Of a stretch of 64,000 nt of DNA, positions 44,412-56,000 are shown one piece after another (position 1 is the first letter of the stretch; every line of letters starts with the position of its first letter). Location: NCBI GenBank assembly GCA_038503075.1, contig JBCAML010000007.1:744001-808000 (forward strand), given 5' to 3'. The translations under genes were made by a program, and so were the position numbers. Below the pieces are notes generated by a model, which was not told where the DNA came from, did no database searches, and worked only from the letters and a program-made list of their open reading frames with translations. The DNA is from Gyromitra esculenta. Its lineage: Eukaryota > Ascomycota > Pezizomycetes > Pezizales > Discinaceae.

Positions 44412-44893
44412 GCCAGAAGCGACCAGAATTCCAGCCTGGCAATGAAGTGATGCTTGACAGGCGCAATGTGCAAACATAGTGACCCATGAAGAAGCTGGAT
44501 CATAAGAAGTTTGGGCCCTTTAAGGTCAAGAAAGCTGTTGGGAAACAAGCATATGAGCTTGTTCTACCGCAGTTGATGAAGATACATCTGATATTCCATG
44601 CCAGTCTCCTTGAACCATATAGAGTGCTAGCGGATCCAAGCAGAAGAGCATCTCTGCCGGAGATAGAGATCATTGAAGGGGAAGAGAATTATGTTGTGAG
44701 GGAAGTGGCAGACAGCAGAGTGAATCGCGAGAAGAAGAAGGTTGAATACCTGGTATTGTGGGATGGATATGACAATGAGGATGCTACTTGTGAGCCATGG
44801 GAACATCTCCAGCACACTGCTATTGAAGCACTCCGGGACTTCCATAAGAGATACCCCAAGAAGCCTCAGAACAAGAGAGTTGGCCTGGCATAA
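44412..44893 (+). pseudogene. second Gypsy, integrase tail and chromodomain
   Basis: PEFQPGNEVMLDRRNVQT is followed by stops TAG and TGA at 44477-44482 (expected Gln-Arg, so C to T). The open frame 44486-44893 then has KKFGPFKVKKAVG, the IFHASLLEPY block and a chromodomain (YVVREVADSRVNREKKKVEY, LVLWDGYDNEDATCEPWEHL). Such chromodomains direct integration to particular chromatin. Confidence 0.85.
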
Positions 44894-45078
44894 GGCCTAT
44901 TTCCTACCGTTCCTGTATTATAAAAGTGTCACAATCATTTCCTTACATAACCATTTAGAGGTATAATTTCCTTTTTGTTTAGACGAGAGGTTTAGACAGA
45001 GATATAGAGTAGTACCAATAGAATAATAGTTAGAATACATTACAGATCCTGAAGACAGGATCTAGGAGAGGGAAGTAC

Positions 45079-45813
45079 TGTAACAGATCTTCATGACCGT
45101 TACCTGCAGTGAAGCATAATAGTACCGGACAAGCAGAGAGGTAGTAAGGATCAGCATGAGTGGTTTAGCTACCACATGTTAGAGGATACCTGCTACCCCG
45201 CTGTTCCAATGGAGTGGAACCAGCGAGAATAGCATTAGCTGACGAGCCAATGATATATCTCTGGTGATACCAAACACAGGAAGCTCCTGTGGTGGTGTTC
45301 CCAATCCATCTGTGCATGAACCAGCGGCCCAGAGCCATTGGTGCGGCAATAGGGAAACTATTAAGTGCAGCACACTTCACATGCAACAGTAGACTGATCA
45401 GCGCCGATTCCTGCATCCAGCATAGGTATGGAATGCAGCTCGCGGATCTAGAAGGTCCAACTGGACTGGACAACTGAGGAATGTCGGAGAGCGCCGAAGT
45501 GATCATTAGCTGAATCCTGAGGTGTCCTGCCCGCAATAGCTTGGCATGTTCTCAGGGTCTTGATGGGCCCCCAGAAGAGTTGCACAGAAAGAGGAAGGCG
45601 AGTCAGTAGTACTATAAAGATAGTGAATAACCCCGCCACCTGTTGCTCCTCTTCCCAGTCTCATCAGACAGAATACTACCGAGTAGAGCCCTTAAGATTA
45701 TTGAGTATCTTGCACGAAAATACTCTTAACATCTCAACCTGATTTTAGTAATTGCAGCGGCCGTATTCCAATACCTATTCCAACTTCTGAGCAGTAGGAC
45801 TACCCCCGTTACA
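45079..45813 (-). mobile_element. LTR, family A, without TSD
   Basis: TGTAACAG to CCGTTACA on plus. The flanks AGTAC and TTTAG do not match, so this copy probably marks a recombination or deletion junction between the second Gypsy and the Harbinger-like accessory gene. Confidence 0.8.
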
Positions 45814-45948
45814 TTTAGATGGTATCTTCTGAGGACAAATTCCACAGTTCACTTTTGCATTGGTACAGAGAAAAAATGGGGGTGGATCTCGGCGCTATTC
45901 AAATCTCACCAGCCGCTTCACTATCCTCCGCCGTTCAGATATCACCAG

Positions 45949-46684
45949 TGTAACAGGGGTAGTCCTACTGCTCTGTTGTGGGAATAGGTATAGAAATACG
46001 GCCGCTGCAAATACTAGAAATCAGGTTGAGATGTTAAGAGTATTTTCGTGCAAAGTACTCAATAATCTTAAGGGCTCTACTCGGTAGTATTCTGTCTGAT
46101 GAGACTGGGAAGAGGAGCAACAGGTGGCGGGGTTATTCACTATCTTTATAATGCTGCTAACTCGCCGTCCTCTTTCTGTTCTACTTTGCTGGGGGCCTGT
46201 CAAGACCCTGAGAACATACCAAGCTATTGCAGGCGGGGCACCTCAAGATTCAGCTAATGATTACTTCGGTGCTCTCTGGTATTTCTCGGTTGTTCTGTCC
46301 AGTTAGACTTTCTAGATCCACCAGCTGCATACCATGCCTATGCTGGATGCAGGAATCGGCGCTGATCAGTCTACTGTTGCATGTGAAGTGTCCTGCACTT
46401 AGTAGGTTCCCTATTACCGCACCAATGGCTCTGGGCCGCTGGTTCATGCACAGATGGGTTGGGAATGCCACCACAGAAGCTTCCTGTGTTTGGTCTCACC
46501 AGAGATATATCATTGGCTCGTCAGCTAATGTTATCCTCGTTGGTTCCACTCCATTGGAACAGCAGGGTAGCAGGAATCCTCTAACATGTGGTAGCTACAC
46601 CACTCATGTTGATCCTTACTACCTCTCTGCTTGTCCGGTACTATTATGCTTCACTGCAGGTAACGGTATTGTAGATCCGTTACA
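45949..46684 (+). mobile_element. solo LTR, family A, in the accessory gene
   Basis: TGTAACAGGGG to CCGTTACA, TSD ACCAG at 45944-45948 and 46685-46689. Confidence 0.93.
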
Positions 46685-46781
46685 ACCAGCCGCTCCACAA
46701 GCCACTCCACAAGCCGCCGCCGTTCCAATATCACCAGCTGTCAGCACTTCACAAGCCGCTCCACAAGCCGCCACTGTTCAG

Positions 46782-47196
46782 TTTCACGGATGAAGACGGA
46801 TAATGGGTTAAGGTTCGGTTAGAATGGTGGTAATGGGTTATGGGTTTTCTTTCGGTAACAATGTCTTTGTCTTTCGGTTATGCTCGGTTATGAATCATGG
46901 GAAGGAAAAGTGGTGTATATAAGGAGGATAGTTTTGCCGTTGTTGTAGCTTTTCCTTTCTTTCTTTAAGCAACGTTCTGGTTACCTTCTTCTGTGTATCA
47001 TTTAATACTACTTCGGTTCTACCTCAGAACCCTCGCTGTCGCTGTCCACTTCGCTGCACTTATCTCGCCTTGAGATAGACCCCTCGTAGAACTTGTAGAG
47101 AACGTCGCACTATTTTAACGTGTTGATACCTCGCCTAAGTAGCACTGCCCACCTTCAGGGATACTGAAGGGCTTAATGAGGAACTCAACCGTGAGA
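46782..47196 (+). mobile_element. solo LTR, family C, in the accessory gene
   Basis: TTTCACGG to CCGTGAGA, TSD TTCAG at 46777-46781 and 47197-47201. Confidence 0.93.
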
Positions 47197-47514
47197 TTCA
47201 GATATCACCAGCCGTTGTACAAGCTGTTCCACAAACCGCCGCCGTTCAGATATCACCAGCATCAGCAAAGTATATTGATCCCAGGGACATTAAGCAATGT
47301 CCCTGGGACCCTAGTTGTCCCATGGGAAGACCTGACTTCTGGGGAGTCCCTGAGCCCATGCGCATGGTCCCAGGAGCATCCCAGGGCCAAAGGACCAAGT
47401 CCCAGGAGGGTCTAGGTGGACCATGAACCCTAACCCTACTAACCGATAGTTACCCGGCCTATTCTGTTTGTTATGAAAACACGTCGTTTTCAGCACTTCT
47501 CAAACAGCAACATC

Positions 47515-47765
47515 AACGCCCAACAGCAGCAAGAGCAACTTCCCCCTACCAGCAGCAGGGGCAGCAGCTTCCTCCACCCTCGCCAGCAGCAGCAGGCTCC
47601 GCCAGCAGCAAGATCCGCCAGCAGCAGCAGCAGCAGCTTCCACGACTCCACCAGCAGCATGTTCTTCCGCCCCCGCCAGCAGCAGGAACCTCCAGCGCCT
47701 CCGCCAGCAGCAGGAGCTTCCTGCGCCTCCGCCCCCGCCAGCAGCAGCTTCCTCCGCCCCCGCCA
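47515..47765. repeat. CAGCAG-rich imperfect repeat
   Basis: Units such as CGCCAGCAGCAGGAGCTTCC repeat irregularly within the TIR element. Confidence 0.75.
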
Positions 47766-48022
47766 GGAGTGGCTTATTTTAGTGTGTATATAGAGAGCTT
47801 TTGTACATAGATTAATAAAGATAATTCGCCGATTGCGGCATTCATGATACCATATGAGCAAGATGTAGAAGCTTTCGGGGTAGGTAGGGTAACTATGACT
47901 AGTCGCTTAGCAGTACCAGAGCTCTCCCTGGGACTAAAAGCATGTGCTCCCGGTAGTCCCATGGGACATATAAGCGGGTCCCAGGGGTATCAAAGAATCC
48001 CAAGGGACCGGGTGGTGTCCTT

Positions 48023-48476
48023 TTTCATGGATGGTTGTTTTGTTGATTGGTTAGGTACATGGATACATGGTTGTTACGTTTTAATATTGTTCTTTGTGTT
48101 TCCTTGGGTTTCTGTTGCAATGAGTCATGCGTTTGTCATTAAAAGAGATGGAACTTTGGTATATAAGCAAAGGGGTTTCCCCTCTTGTTGTACTTTTCCT
48201 TCTTCTTTCTTTAAGCAACGTCTTCTATTGTCACTTTACTTGTATCCTACATTACAAGCCAGGGTTCTCACATAATCCTTCGTCACCTCCGTGATACCTC
48301 CCATAATCATCATGCCACTACATCAATGTAGTTTTCGCTGTTGAAATCATCACAACTCCCTTCCATCGTAGAGCCCGTGGAAACATCGTTTACACTCTCA
48401 TCACTAGTTTTCGTTCAAGTAGTACTGCTCACCTCTGGGAATACCAAAGGGCTTGACGAAAGCTTGCTCCTTGAGA
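48023..48476 (+). mobile_element. solo LTR, family D, in the TIR element
   Basis: TTTCATGG to CCTTGAGA, TSD TCCTT at 48018-48022 and 48477-48481. Confidence 0.92.
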
Positions 48477-50351
48477 TCCTTACAGTCCCATGTGTCCCAG
48501 GACCGTACAGGGATTCCCTGGGATCATTTTTAACTTTTCCTGATGCCAGCTGCTGTACAAGCCACTCCACAAGCCACCACCATTCAAATATCACCAGCCG
48601 CTCCACAAGCCGCTTCACCAGCCACTCCACAGCCTACAGCTTTTCACATATCACCAGCCGCTTTTCAAGCCACCACTTCACAAGTCATAGTCAATTTAAA
48701 TGAGTCAGGTTACAGGGTTGCTAGTAGGGTGGAGACAGTGGATTTGACTGATATGCACTCAAGTGAAAGTCTGGTACCGAAGACCTGCAAACGCCGATTG
48801 TGTATTAAAGATCCTGATACACAAACAGTACTCATCCGTTTGTGTATCAACCACTTCGCTATATTTGTCAAAGGTCCACAATACAGATACTGGAACCATA
48901 TCCGAACATTGTTTGGGAAGATTACAGGACTCAATGTGAGTGTGCAAGGGGTAATGAAAGGATGGATGATTGTAAGAAACAAGTGGTAGCAGATGAAAAA
49001 AAAGTGGGATTGCTCGTGCAAGATCAGACCGAGATGAGAGCCTGGATGCTCTACTACTCTTATTTGACGATTATAAAGAGAAGCAAGGCAACAAAAAAAA
49101 GTCGGAAGAGACTTTACAAATTGAGATAGATTCCAGTGAGGTTTTACAAGAAAATATGTGCAGTACTTTGTCTAAAAAACGGAGTCCTCAGTCAAGTTCA
49201 GATAGCAACAATGAGATGGAAAATCTCGATCATGATTATACTTGCAACACAAATTCCAATGACAAAACCTACACTCAACAGTCGGGAAGCAACAAACGCC
49301 TTCGTTCAATGCCTGTAAAAGGTACACAAAAAGCAGTGGAAATGATTTTGGCTGTCAATGAGCAGGGCGATGCAAAGATGATGGAGGCTTGGAGTAAAGT
49401 TGAAAATCAAAAAATGGATAGATTTGAAAATGTTGCAATGAAGATGGTTTCAGGAGATCCGAAAAAAAAAGAAAGAGTTGATGGTTTATCGGAGGATGTT
49501 AGAAAGGTAAAAAGTGATATCGGAGAGCTTAAAAATGGTGTCCAAGAAATGTTACGACTTTTGAGAAATTCTAAAAATGTAGAATAACTTTTTTTATTCA
49601 ATGTTTTCATTTGGTTGATTTAAACCTAAATATTCCTAAATATCTGGTGGTGAGCCCTGAAAAATTTCACCCGTTGCAGAACCATTAAAACATGTATGAC
49701 AATTTGTCAACAGACACGCAACAAAATAATTAGCGGCAATTGGTGATAAACCCAGTTTCAACTCATTTTTGTAGCCGCAAATGCCAAAGATATTTATGAC
49801 TTTCCCAAAGCCCCATTCTACCGTCACTCTCATGTTAGACATAGCAGTATTAAATCCCCGCTCTGCTTCAGTTAATGGTACATTTATTCCAGCTCGATAA
49901 GCACCTATAATCCCAGATTCCAAGTAGTAAGCAGCATCACCATATATATATACACGATCAGCATTATCATTAAAAGCATATACATATAATTTGTCTTGAA
50001 TGCCTGAAAGGCATAAAATTCCCCAATCTCCATGTCTTCCCTCCCACGGCCCTGACAAACTACTTATCAATCCATCTGGCGTAACAACTGCTTGCCAAAC
50101 AATGGATTTTTTTTGTTTAAATCATTTGATTTATTGTTTCTAGGTACAACACCGCTTATGAAACATGAAGGTTATGAAGTCAAAACACCTATCCCCAACA
50201 GTGACCATTCACGCCCCAGGATAACAAAAGAAAGATACAAAAGAAAAAATAATAAACCAAACCTATAGGCGTACCTATAGGGAAGTGACCCCATTGATCA
50301 TAACAATGATCCCACAATATATGACTCTCATAAATAAGGAGAAGTAACAAT

Positions 50352-50903
50352 TTAGGTACTAAAATAGTGAAAAAAAGTAGATGAAGAGACAGAAACTGCA
50401 GAAGATAACTGATCTGAGGTTCCAGTGAGTGATAAAGGGTGCCAGTTATTCCACTTAGGAGGGTAACCGGACATAGTGTGGCGAATATAATTAATGAATG
50501 GTTGCAGTTGGGTAGGTTCGTTCCAGATATCTTCAACAGAGATTAGGTCAGGGATGAACTTTTCTCTGGCTTCTGCTCTAGCTGGGCAGCGACGAATAGC
50601 ATGTTCAAGGTCTTTGTCTTCCTCTTGGCATCTGGGGCAGCGTTTAGATAGGCCCTGGGAATGCCAGGACTGGTGGGCGGCAAGGTAGCTTTTGTGGGCA
50701 CGGAATTGGTGGAGTCTCCCACTCATGAAGCAATCCAATCTCATGAAGGTTGGTGCGATGGTGGAGAGAGGGTTGGTATAATAGCTGGGAGGGGGGCTTG
50801 AGGTAGCCCAAAGAGTCATGCTGAGCTCTTGGACCATTGCTGGTGTGATGGTAGGTGGATCGGAAGAGGGTGTGAGATTGTTTTGTAGTGCGTTATTGAT
50901 CAT
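50352..50903 (-). pseudogene. LINE ORF2, C-terminal zinc-binding region
   Basis: Open frame with FMSGRLHQFRAHKSYLAAHQ and CPRCQEEDKDLEHAIRRC, the Cys-Cys-His-Cys motif after the RT of many fungal LINEs. It is separated from the RT by the ORF1-only LINE. Confidence 0.82.
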
Positions 50904-50924
50904 AACACACTGTTGGTCAATTGG

Positions 50925-51767
50925 CCTGGCCTTATTATGGACATACCCCCCAGATGGCTCACTCTACCTGAAAAACGAAGAGGAAAAACAGTTTCCTCAA
51001 TTGTTATCACACTCTCGGGCCCCAAAGCTAATGAGATCACCAATTGCACTCACCTATCTGCCTTCTCTACCACTGTTAGATCCGAACGCAAACTCCGCTT
51101 CGGACCCTCCACCCAGTGTTCCCAATGCCACAAATTTGGACACCACACAAACAAATGCCCCAATCAACCATGCTGCTGCTGGTGTGTTGGACTTCATCCC
51201 ACTGCAGCTCATACCTGCCCCACACTCTCTTGCTCAACCAAAGGCCGCCCCTGCTCTCACACTCTTGTCAAGTGTGTTAACTGTGACGGACCCCATGAGT
51301 CACACCTGAACAGCTGCCCATCACGCCCTTCAAAGGCCTCACCGCCCCCCCCGGCAGATGACCAGATGGACCTTTAGGTCAATTTACTTATACTTGTTCA
51401 ACCCCAACTAACTTTGATTGGAATCTTTTCCTGGCTGCTTGTTACTTCCACTGCGGCTTTACTGTGGACCTTCTTCTATTGTTTCTCATCGTTTTTTGGC
51501 TGTTGTTTGCAAGTCTCTTTACTCTCACAGGCATTTGTTGTCATTTTTCCCTGCGCTGTTGAGTCGTTTGTCGCAGGAACATTGTCTTGTTCTGTTGGAA
51601 GTACTTGGTTCACTTTTCCTTTGTGTTCTCTCTTGTTACCCAGGCGGATAAGGGTGTTTATTTGGTGGGGATAGGTTTTTTGACTTCATAACCTTCGTGT
51701 TGCATAAGCAGTTTTGTACCTAGAAACAATAATCAAATGATTTAAACAAAAAAAAAAAAAAAAAACC
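50925..51767 (+). mobile_element. ORF1-only LINE copy, strongly 5'-truncated
   Basis: TSD GTTGGTCAATTGG at 50912-50924 and 51768-51780, poly(A) at 51747-51765. It contains the ORF1 C-terminus with zinc knuckles (51125-51320) and the same 3' UTR as the other two copies. Confidence 0.92.
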
Positions 51768-51780
51768 GTTGGTCAATTGG

Positions 51781-52627
51781 GAGTGGTTTATTGGTTTTGG
51801 CTTTGGATGTCCATGTTTTCAAGTTTGTTGATACACCCAGGAGGAGGTGGTGATGTGATGGCGTTCTGAAGGGATCCTCAAGTGGGAAGTTACTAGGGAA
51901 TCTACCAGAGACGGGGTTGTGGTGTGGTGAAGCAGCCATGCTACGAATGGCCAACTAGAGACGGTATTTGTAGCATAGTACGTTGATTGGAAGTAGTGCT
52001 GCATTTGGGCACAAGGTGAGTGAGTTGGTGGATGTGAAGCAGTTGGTGACCCAGCGAAGTACTTTGTCCCAAAGGCGTTGGAGGAGAGTAAGAGAAGAGT
52101 TGCTGGGGGTGAAGACAGCAGAGCCATGGAGCATTGTTGAGAGAATGATGGCCTGGGCCAATCTTCTATTGTTGTATGAGGTGAGACCTGTTCCAGCTGG
52201 GGATAGGCAGCGAAGTAGAAGAAATGTTTTGTTGGCTTTCAAAAAGCGTTGTTTGAAGTGATGGAAAGGTGACAGATTGGCTTCAAACCAAAGGCCAATC
52301 CATTTGACGACTTTAAGAGGGAGGAAGAGATTGTTGTTGAGAGATATGGGGAGGTTGCAGAAAGAGGATTGGTCTCTTTCTGTTCTCCAGTGGATAAAAT
52401 CTGTTTTGGTGATGGAAAAAGAGATGTCTAGAACTGACCCAACACATTGCAGGTAGTTCCAGGCACGTTGCAGTTGTTGTATGTTTGATCTTTTTGAGGA
52501 AGATGCAACAGTGAGACTGAAGTCGTCAACATAGGAGAGGGTGATACCCTTTGCTAGTTTGACTTGGTGGAGTGGGGCGACATAGATGATGAAGAGCAAT
52601 GGAGAGATTGGGGAACCCTGGGGTACA
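51781..52627 (-). pseudogene. LINE ORF2, second half of reverse transcriptase
   Basis: It begins VPQGSPISPLLFIIY and includes the catalytic YVDDFS motif (about 52527). A stop at about 51955 precedes further coding. The upstream half is at 58509 and beyond. Confidence 0.87.
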
Positions 52628-52632
52628 CCAAC

Positions 52633-53055
52633 TCTCACGGTTCAGTCTTTCGTTAAGCCCTTCAGTATCCCTGAAGGTGAGCAGTGCTACTTAAGCGAGA
52701 TACTAACTCGTTCGAAGAGTGCGGTGTTTCTACAAGTTCTACCGGAGGTATACTTCAAGGCGAAGTATCGACGATGTTTCACAGCGACAGCGAAGGTTCT
52801 GAGATAGAACCGAGATAGTATTGAAAGAGTACAGGTAGAAGTGAACGAGAACGTTGCTTAAGGAAAGAAGAAGAAGAGTAACAAGAACAACCAACAATCC
52901 TTCCTTAAATACCCCGCTTTTCAGTAGCACCCATAACACCCCGACAACAACCGAAACACAAAGACATTATTATAATAACCCAAAACATAACCGAACGACA
53001 AAGAAATTGTACAACCATTCGAACCACAATTCATCCCTTAAATCAATCCATGAAA
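52633..53055 (-). repeat. 3' LTR of C1
   Basis: Sense ends are TTTCATGG and CCGTGAGA, without the usual TG..CA. The pol stop codon lies about 13 nt inside this LTR. Confidence 0.95.
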
Positions 53056-56000
53056 GTAGCTCCCCCCTTCAAGCGTGAGCTCCTGCGAACACTAGGCGTA
53101 GTTAAGGTATTTAAAAACTTTTCCAATGCCGAAGTATCTGCTAAGTCTTCAGCGGGTTCCCAGGTAGGGTGAGCATATCCGGTCCATTCAACGAGGTACT
53201 GTTGTTTCTTGCGATATGTCCGTTGATCCAAGATTTTCTCGATATAATATTCTTCTTGGTCGTTGACAACAACAGGCGCCGGGGGAGGAATGATTTGTCC
53301 GGGAAGAGCGTCATGGGTCGCAGGTTTCAATAAAGAAACATGAAAGACGGGGTGGTACTTAACCGAGGATGGAAGGTCAACTTCGTAGGCAAAAGGGGAG
53401 ACCATCTTCTTAATCGGGTAGGGTCCCATCCATTTCCAATCCAACTTTCTAGCCTTGCGGGTAGTTCTAATGTTCTTCATTGAAACGAAGACATGGTCAT
53501 CAACTCGGTAAGCTGGAGCAGGTATGCGATGTCTATTCGTAGCCGTTTCTTGAATATCCTGGGCCGTCCTTATTTGCGTTCGTAGATGGTTATAGAGTTC
53601 CTGCATTGTTCGACTAAACGAAGCGGCATCTAGACTCTGAGGGGTCGCTTTGGTTGGGAGGAGAGTAGTATCAAAACGAGGATGGTACCCATAGTTAGCA
53701 AAGAAAGGGGAAACTTTGGTACTCGCAGATTCCTGGTTATTTGCTGAGAATTCGGCCATAGGTAACCAGTTGCTCCAGTCCTCTTGTTGATAAGATACAT
53801 AAGATCGTAGGTACTGTTCCATAACCGCGTTTAGTCTCTCTGTCTGTCCGTCGGTTTCTGGGTGAAAAGCAGTGGACATCCGGGCTTGTATTCCTAGACG
53901 TTGGCATAATTCTTTCCAAAAATAGGCAGTGAATTGAGTGCCTCGGTCAGAAGTAATATGCGTGGGTAAGCCGTGTAACTTCCAGACGTGTTGTAGGTAG
54001 AGATCAGCGACATCTCTGGAGTTGACCGTAGTATTACAAGGAATCAGATGTCGCATCTTGGATAGGCGGTCAACTATTACCATTATGGCGTCATATCCGT
54101 TCGATTCTGGAAGGCCGGTTACAAAGTCCATCGAAACTTCTTGCCAGGGACGATTTGGTATAGGCAGGGGACGGAGGACTCCTGGAGTACGCTGGGTGAC
54201 GGGTTTTGCCTTTTGACAAATATGGCAATTGCGTACATAACGGCTAATTGATTCCCTCATCTTTGGCCAGTAAAAGGCTCTACTGATTAGTTCAAAGGTT
54301 TTATCTCGGCCAGGGTGTCCGGCAGCAGGGGCGTCATGATGTCTTTTAATAATTTCCAATCGAAGGGGGTCGAAGTTGGGTACGTAGAGGTTTCCCCGAT
54401 AGCATAATCGGTTATTCTCATTGGTACATTCACTCAAAGTGATCTCCTTTGACTGCCGGTCCTTATTCCTCAGTGCCGCGAGTATCTTTTCCGGAAACTT
54501 GTCAGTAATATATCCTTCTAGAAAAAGCTTTTCTAGGGGGGCATCCAATTCAGCGGCTTCATTTGATAAAGAAGCCGACAACAAACTTATCTTATGGTCA
54601 ATATTCTCTTTCTTTAGCACCACTTGGCTCTGGTGTGCTAATCTTTCATCCCCTTCCTTGGGGAGATCTCCCGATCTCCGAGTCAAAGCGTCCGGTTTCC
54701 CTCCTTCCTTGCCTGGTCGATAGGTGATTATGAAATCGAAGCGGGATAGATACTCAGCCCATCTGGCCTGTCGGCGGTTGAGTTGCTTGGTGCTCATAAA
54801 ATACTCAAGGTTCTTATGATCACTAATCACATCAATCGGGTGCTTTGATCCCTCAAGCTCAGGGCGCCATTCTTCGAATACTCGGATGATGGCCAACAAT
54901 TCCTTATCGTAGATCTCGTAGTTACATTCCGCGGGGGAGTGTTTCTTTGAGAAGAAGGCCACTGGATGCAGGACACTGTTATCATCGTACTGGGATAGCA
55001 CTCCTCCCGACACGAAGTCTGAGGCGTCCGTTTCCACGATAATTTTCTTATCAGGGTCAAAGTGAATAAGGACCGGAGCAGTGGTGAAAGCATGTTTAAG
55101 GTTTTCGAAGGCTATATCAGCTTCGATGGTCCATTCAAAAGCGATGCCTTTCCGAGTAAGAGCAGTAAGGGGGGCGGCAAGTTTGGAGAATCCTAGGATG
55201 AACCGGCGATAAAAATTGGCAAAGCCCAAGAATGCTTGGACATCCTTTACACTCTTCGGTGTTCCCCATTCTCGGACGGCCTTGAGTTTCTCCTTGTCCA
55301 TCGTAATCCCATTAGGGGTGAGGATAAGGCCAAGGTACTTAGTGGTTTGCACTTCGAACTCGCATTTTTCCGGCTTTAATAGGATGTCATTGTCTTTAAG
55401 GGTTTGGAGGACTTTGCGAACATGGACTTGATGCTCGGCGAAAGTATTACTGTAGATGAGAATATCATCCAGATAGGCGGTGCAGAAAATATCTAGATAT
55501 TCTCTTAGGCAGTCGTTGACAAAGCGTTGAAAAGTCCCGGGTGCATTAGTTAAGCCGAATGGCATAACTTGATACTCGTATAGTCCATATCGGGTGCGGA
55601 AGGCAGTCTTCCATTCATCTCCTTCAGCGATACGAATTTGATGGTAACCATCGCGGAGGTCAAGTTTGGTATACCATTGTGCTTTCGCTAATCGATCAAG
55701 TGTTTCACGGATAAGGGGAGAGGTGTAACGGTCTTTGACTGTAATTGCATTGAGGCCACGGTAGTCTACACATAAGCGGAGGGAGCCATCAGCTTTTTTG
55801 ACAAAGAGAACAGGGGATCCGGCGGGTGAGGAACTAGCCCGGATAAACCCTTTCTCGAGATTGTCTTCTATATATTTTTTTAATACGATGAGCTCTTCTC
55901 GAGACATTCCGTACAAAGGGCCGAAGGGGGCTTCTTTTCCATCTTGGAGCTGTATTTTGTGGTCATACGATCGGCGTGGGGATAGACCTTGGGCTTTCTT

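Larger units (their letters stand above)
39397..45078 (+). mobile_element. second Gypsy lineage (chromodomain type), decayed
   Basis: The RT C-terminal part starts at 39397 (EEHQHLVKQVLQRLRESNL, AFLGFANFYRRFI). RNase H ([38 protein letters not shown]), the integrase zinc finger (HDSRTAGHFG, CDTCQRNK), the DDE core (FIVGLPES, VSDRDSKF) and a chromodomain (44486-44893) follow. Several stops break the frame. The 5' half is absent beyond C2, which inserted into the RT. It contains an ORF1-only LINE (41136-43103) and a non-autonomous element (43275-44403). 44894-45078 may be 3' UTR or LTR remnant. Confidence 0.85.
47278..48529. mobile_element. terminal-inverted-repeat element, carrying LTR D
   Basis: The left end is GATCCCAGGGA and the right end TCCCTGGGATC, flanked by ATT on both sides. 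Subterminal CCCAGGG/CCCTGGG motifs recur. The interior encodes a Gln/Ser/Ala/Pro-rich ORF (47473-47793) made of CGCCAGCAGCAG units with no transposase, so it is non-autonomous. Confidence 0.7.
45819..49587 (+). pseudogene. Myb/SANT-like accessory gene of a Harbinger-like element, split by three insertions
   Basis: Coding blocks: 45819-45948 (start MVSSEDKFHSSLLHWYREKM), 46690-46781, 47202-47277 and 48530-49587. Removing LTR A, LTR C and the TIR element (each with its TSD) brings together repeats of the form PQAAPQATxVQISPA, which form the N-terminus. After residues like SQVIVNLNESGYRV comes a helical block (LIRLCINHF, GPQYRYWNHIRTLFGKITG) that resembles the Myb/SANT-like domain of PIF/Harbinger second proteins. 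In-frame breaks (TAG at about 48987 and a 1-nt shift in an A run near 49000) precede a coiled-coil C-terminus (KKKERVDGLSEDVRKVKSD) ending at 49587. The stop is 48 bp from the stop of the convergent transposase gene, the usual two-gene layout. The Myb call is by eye. Confidence 0.6.
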
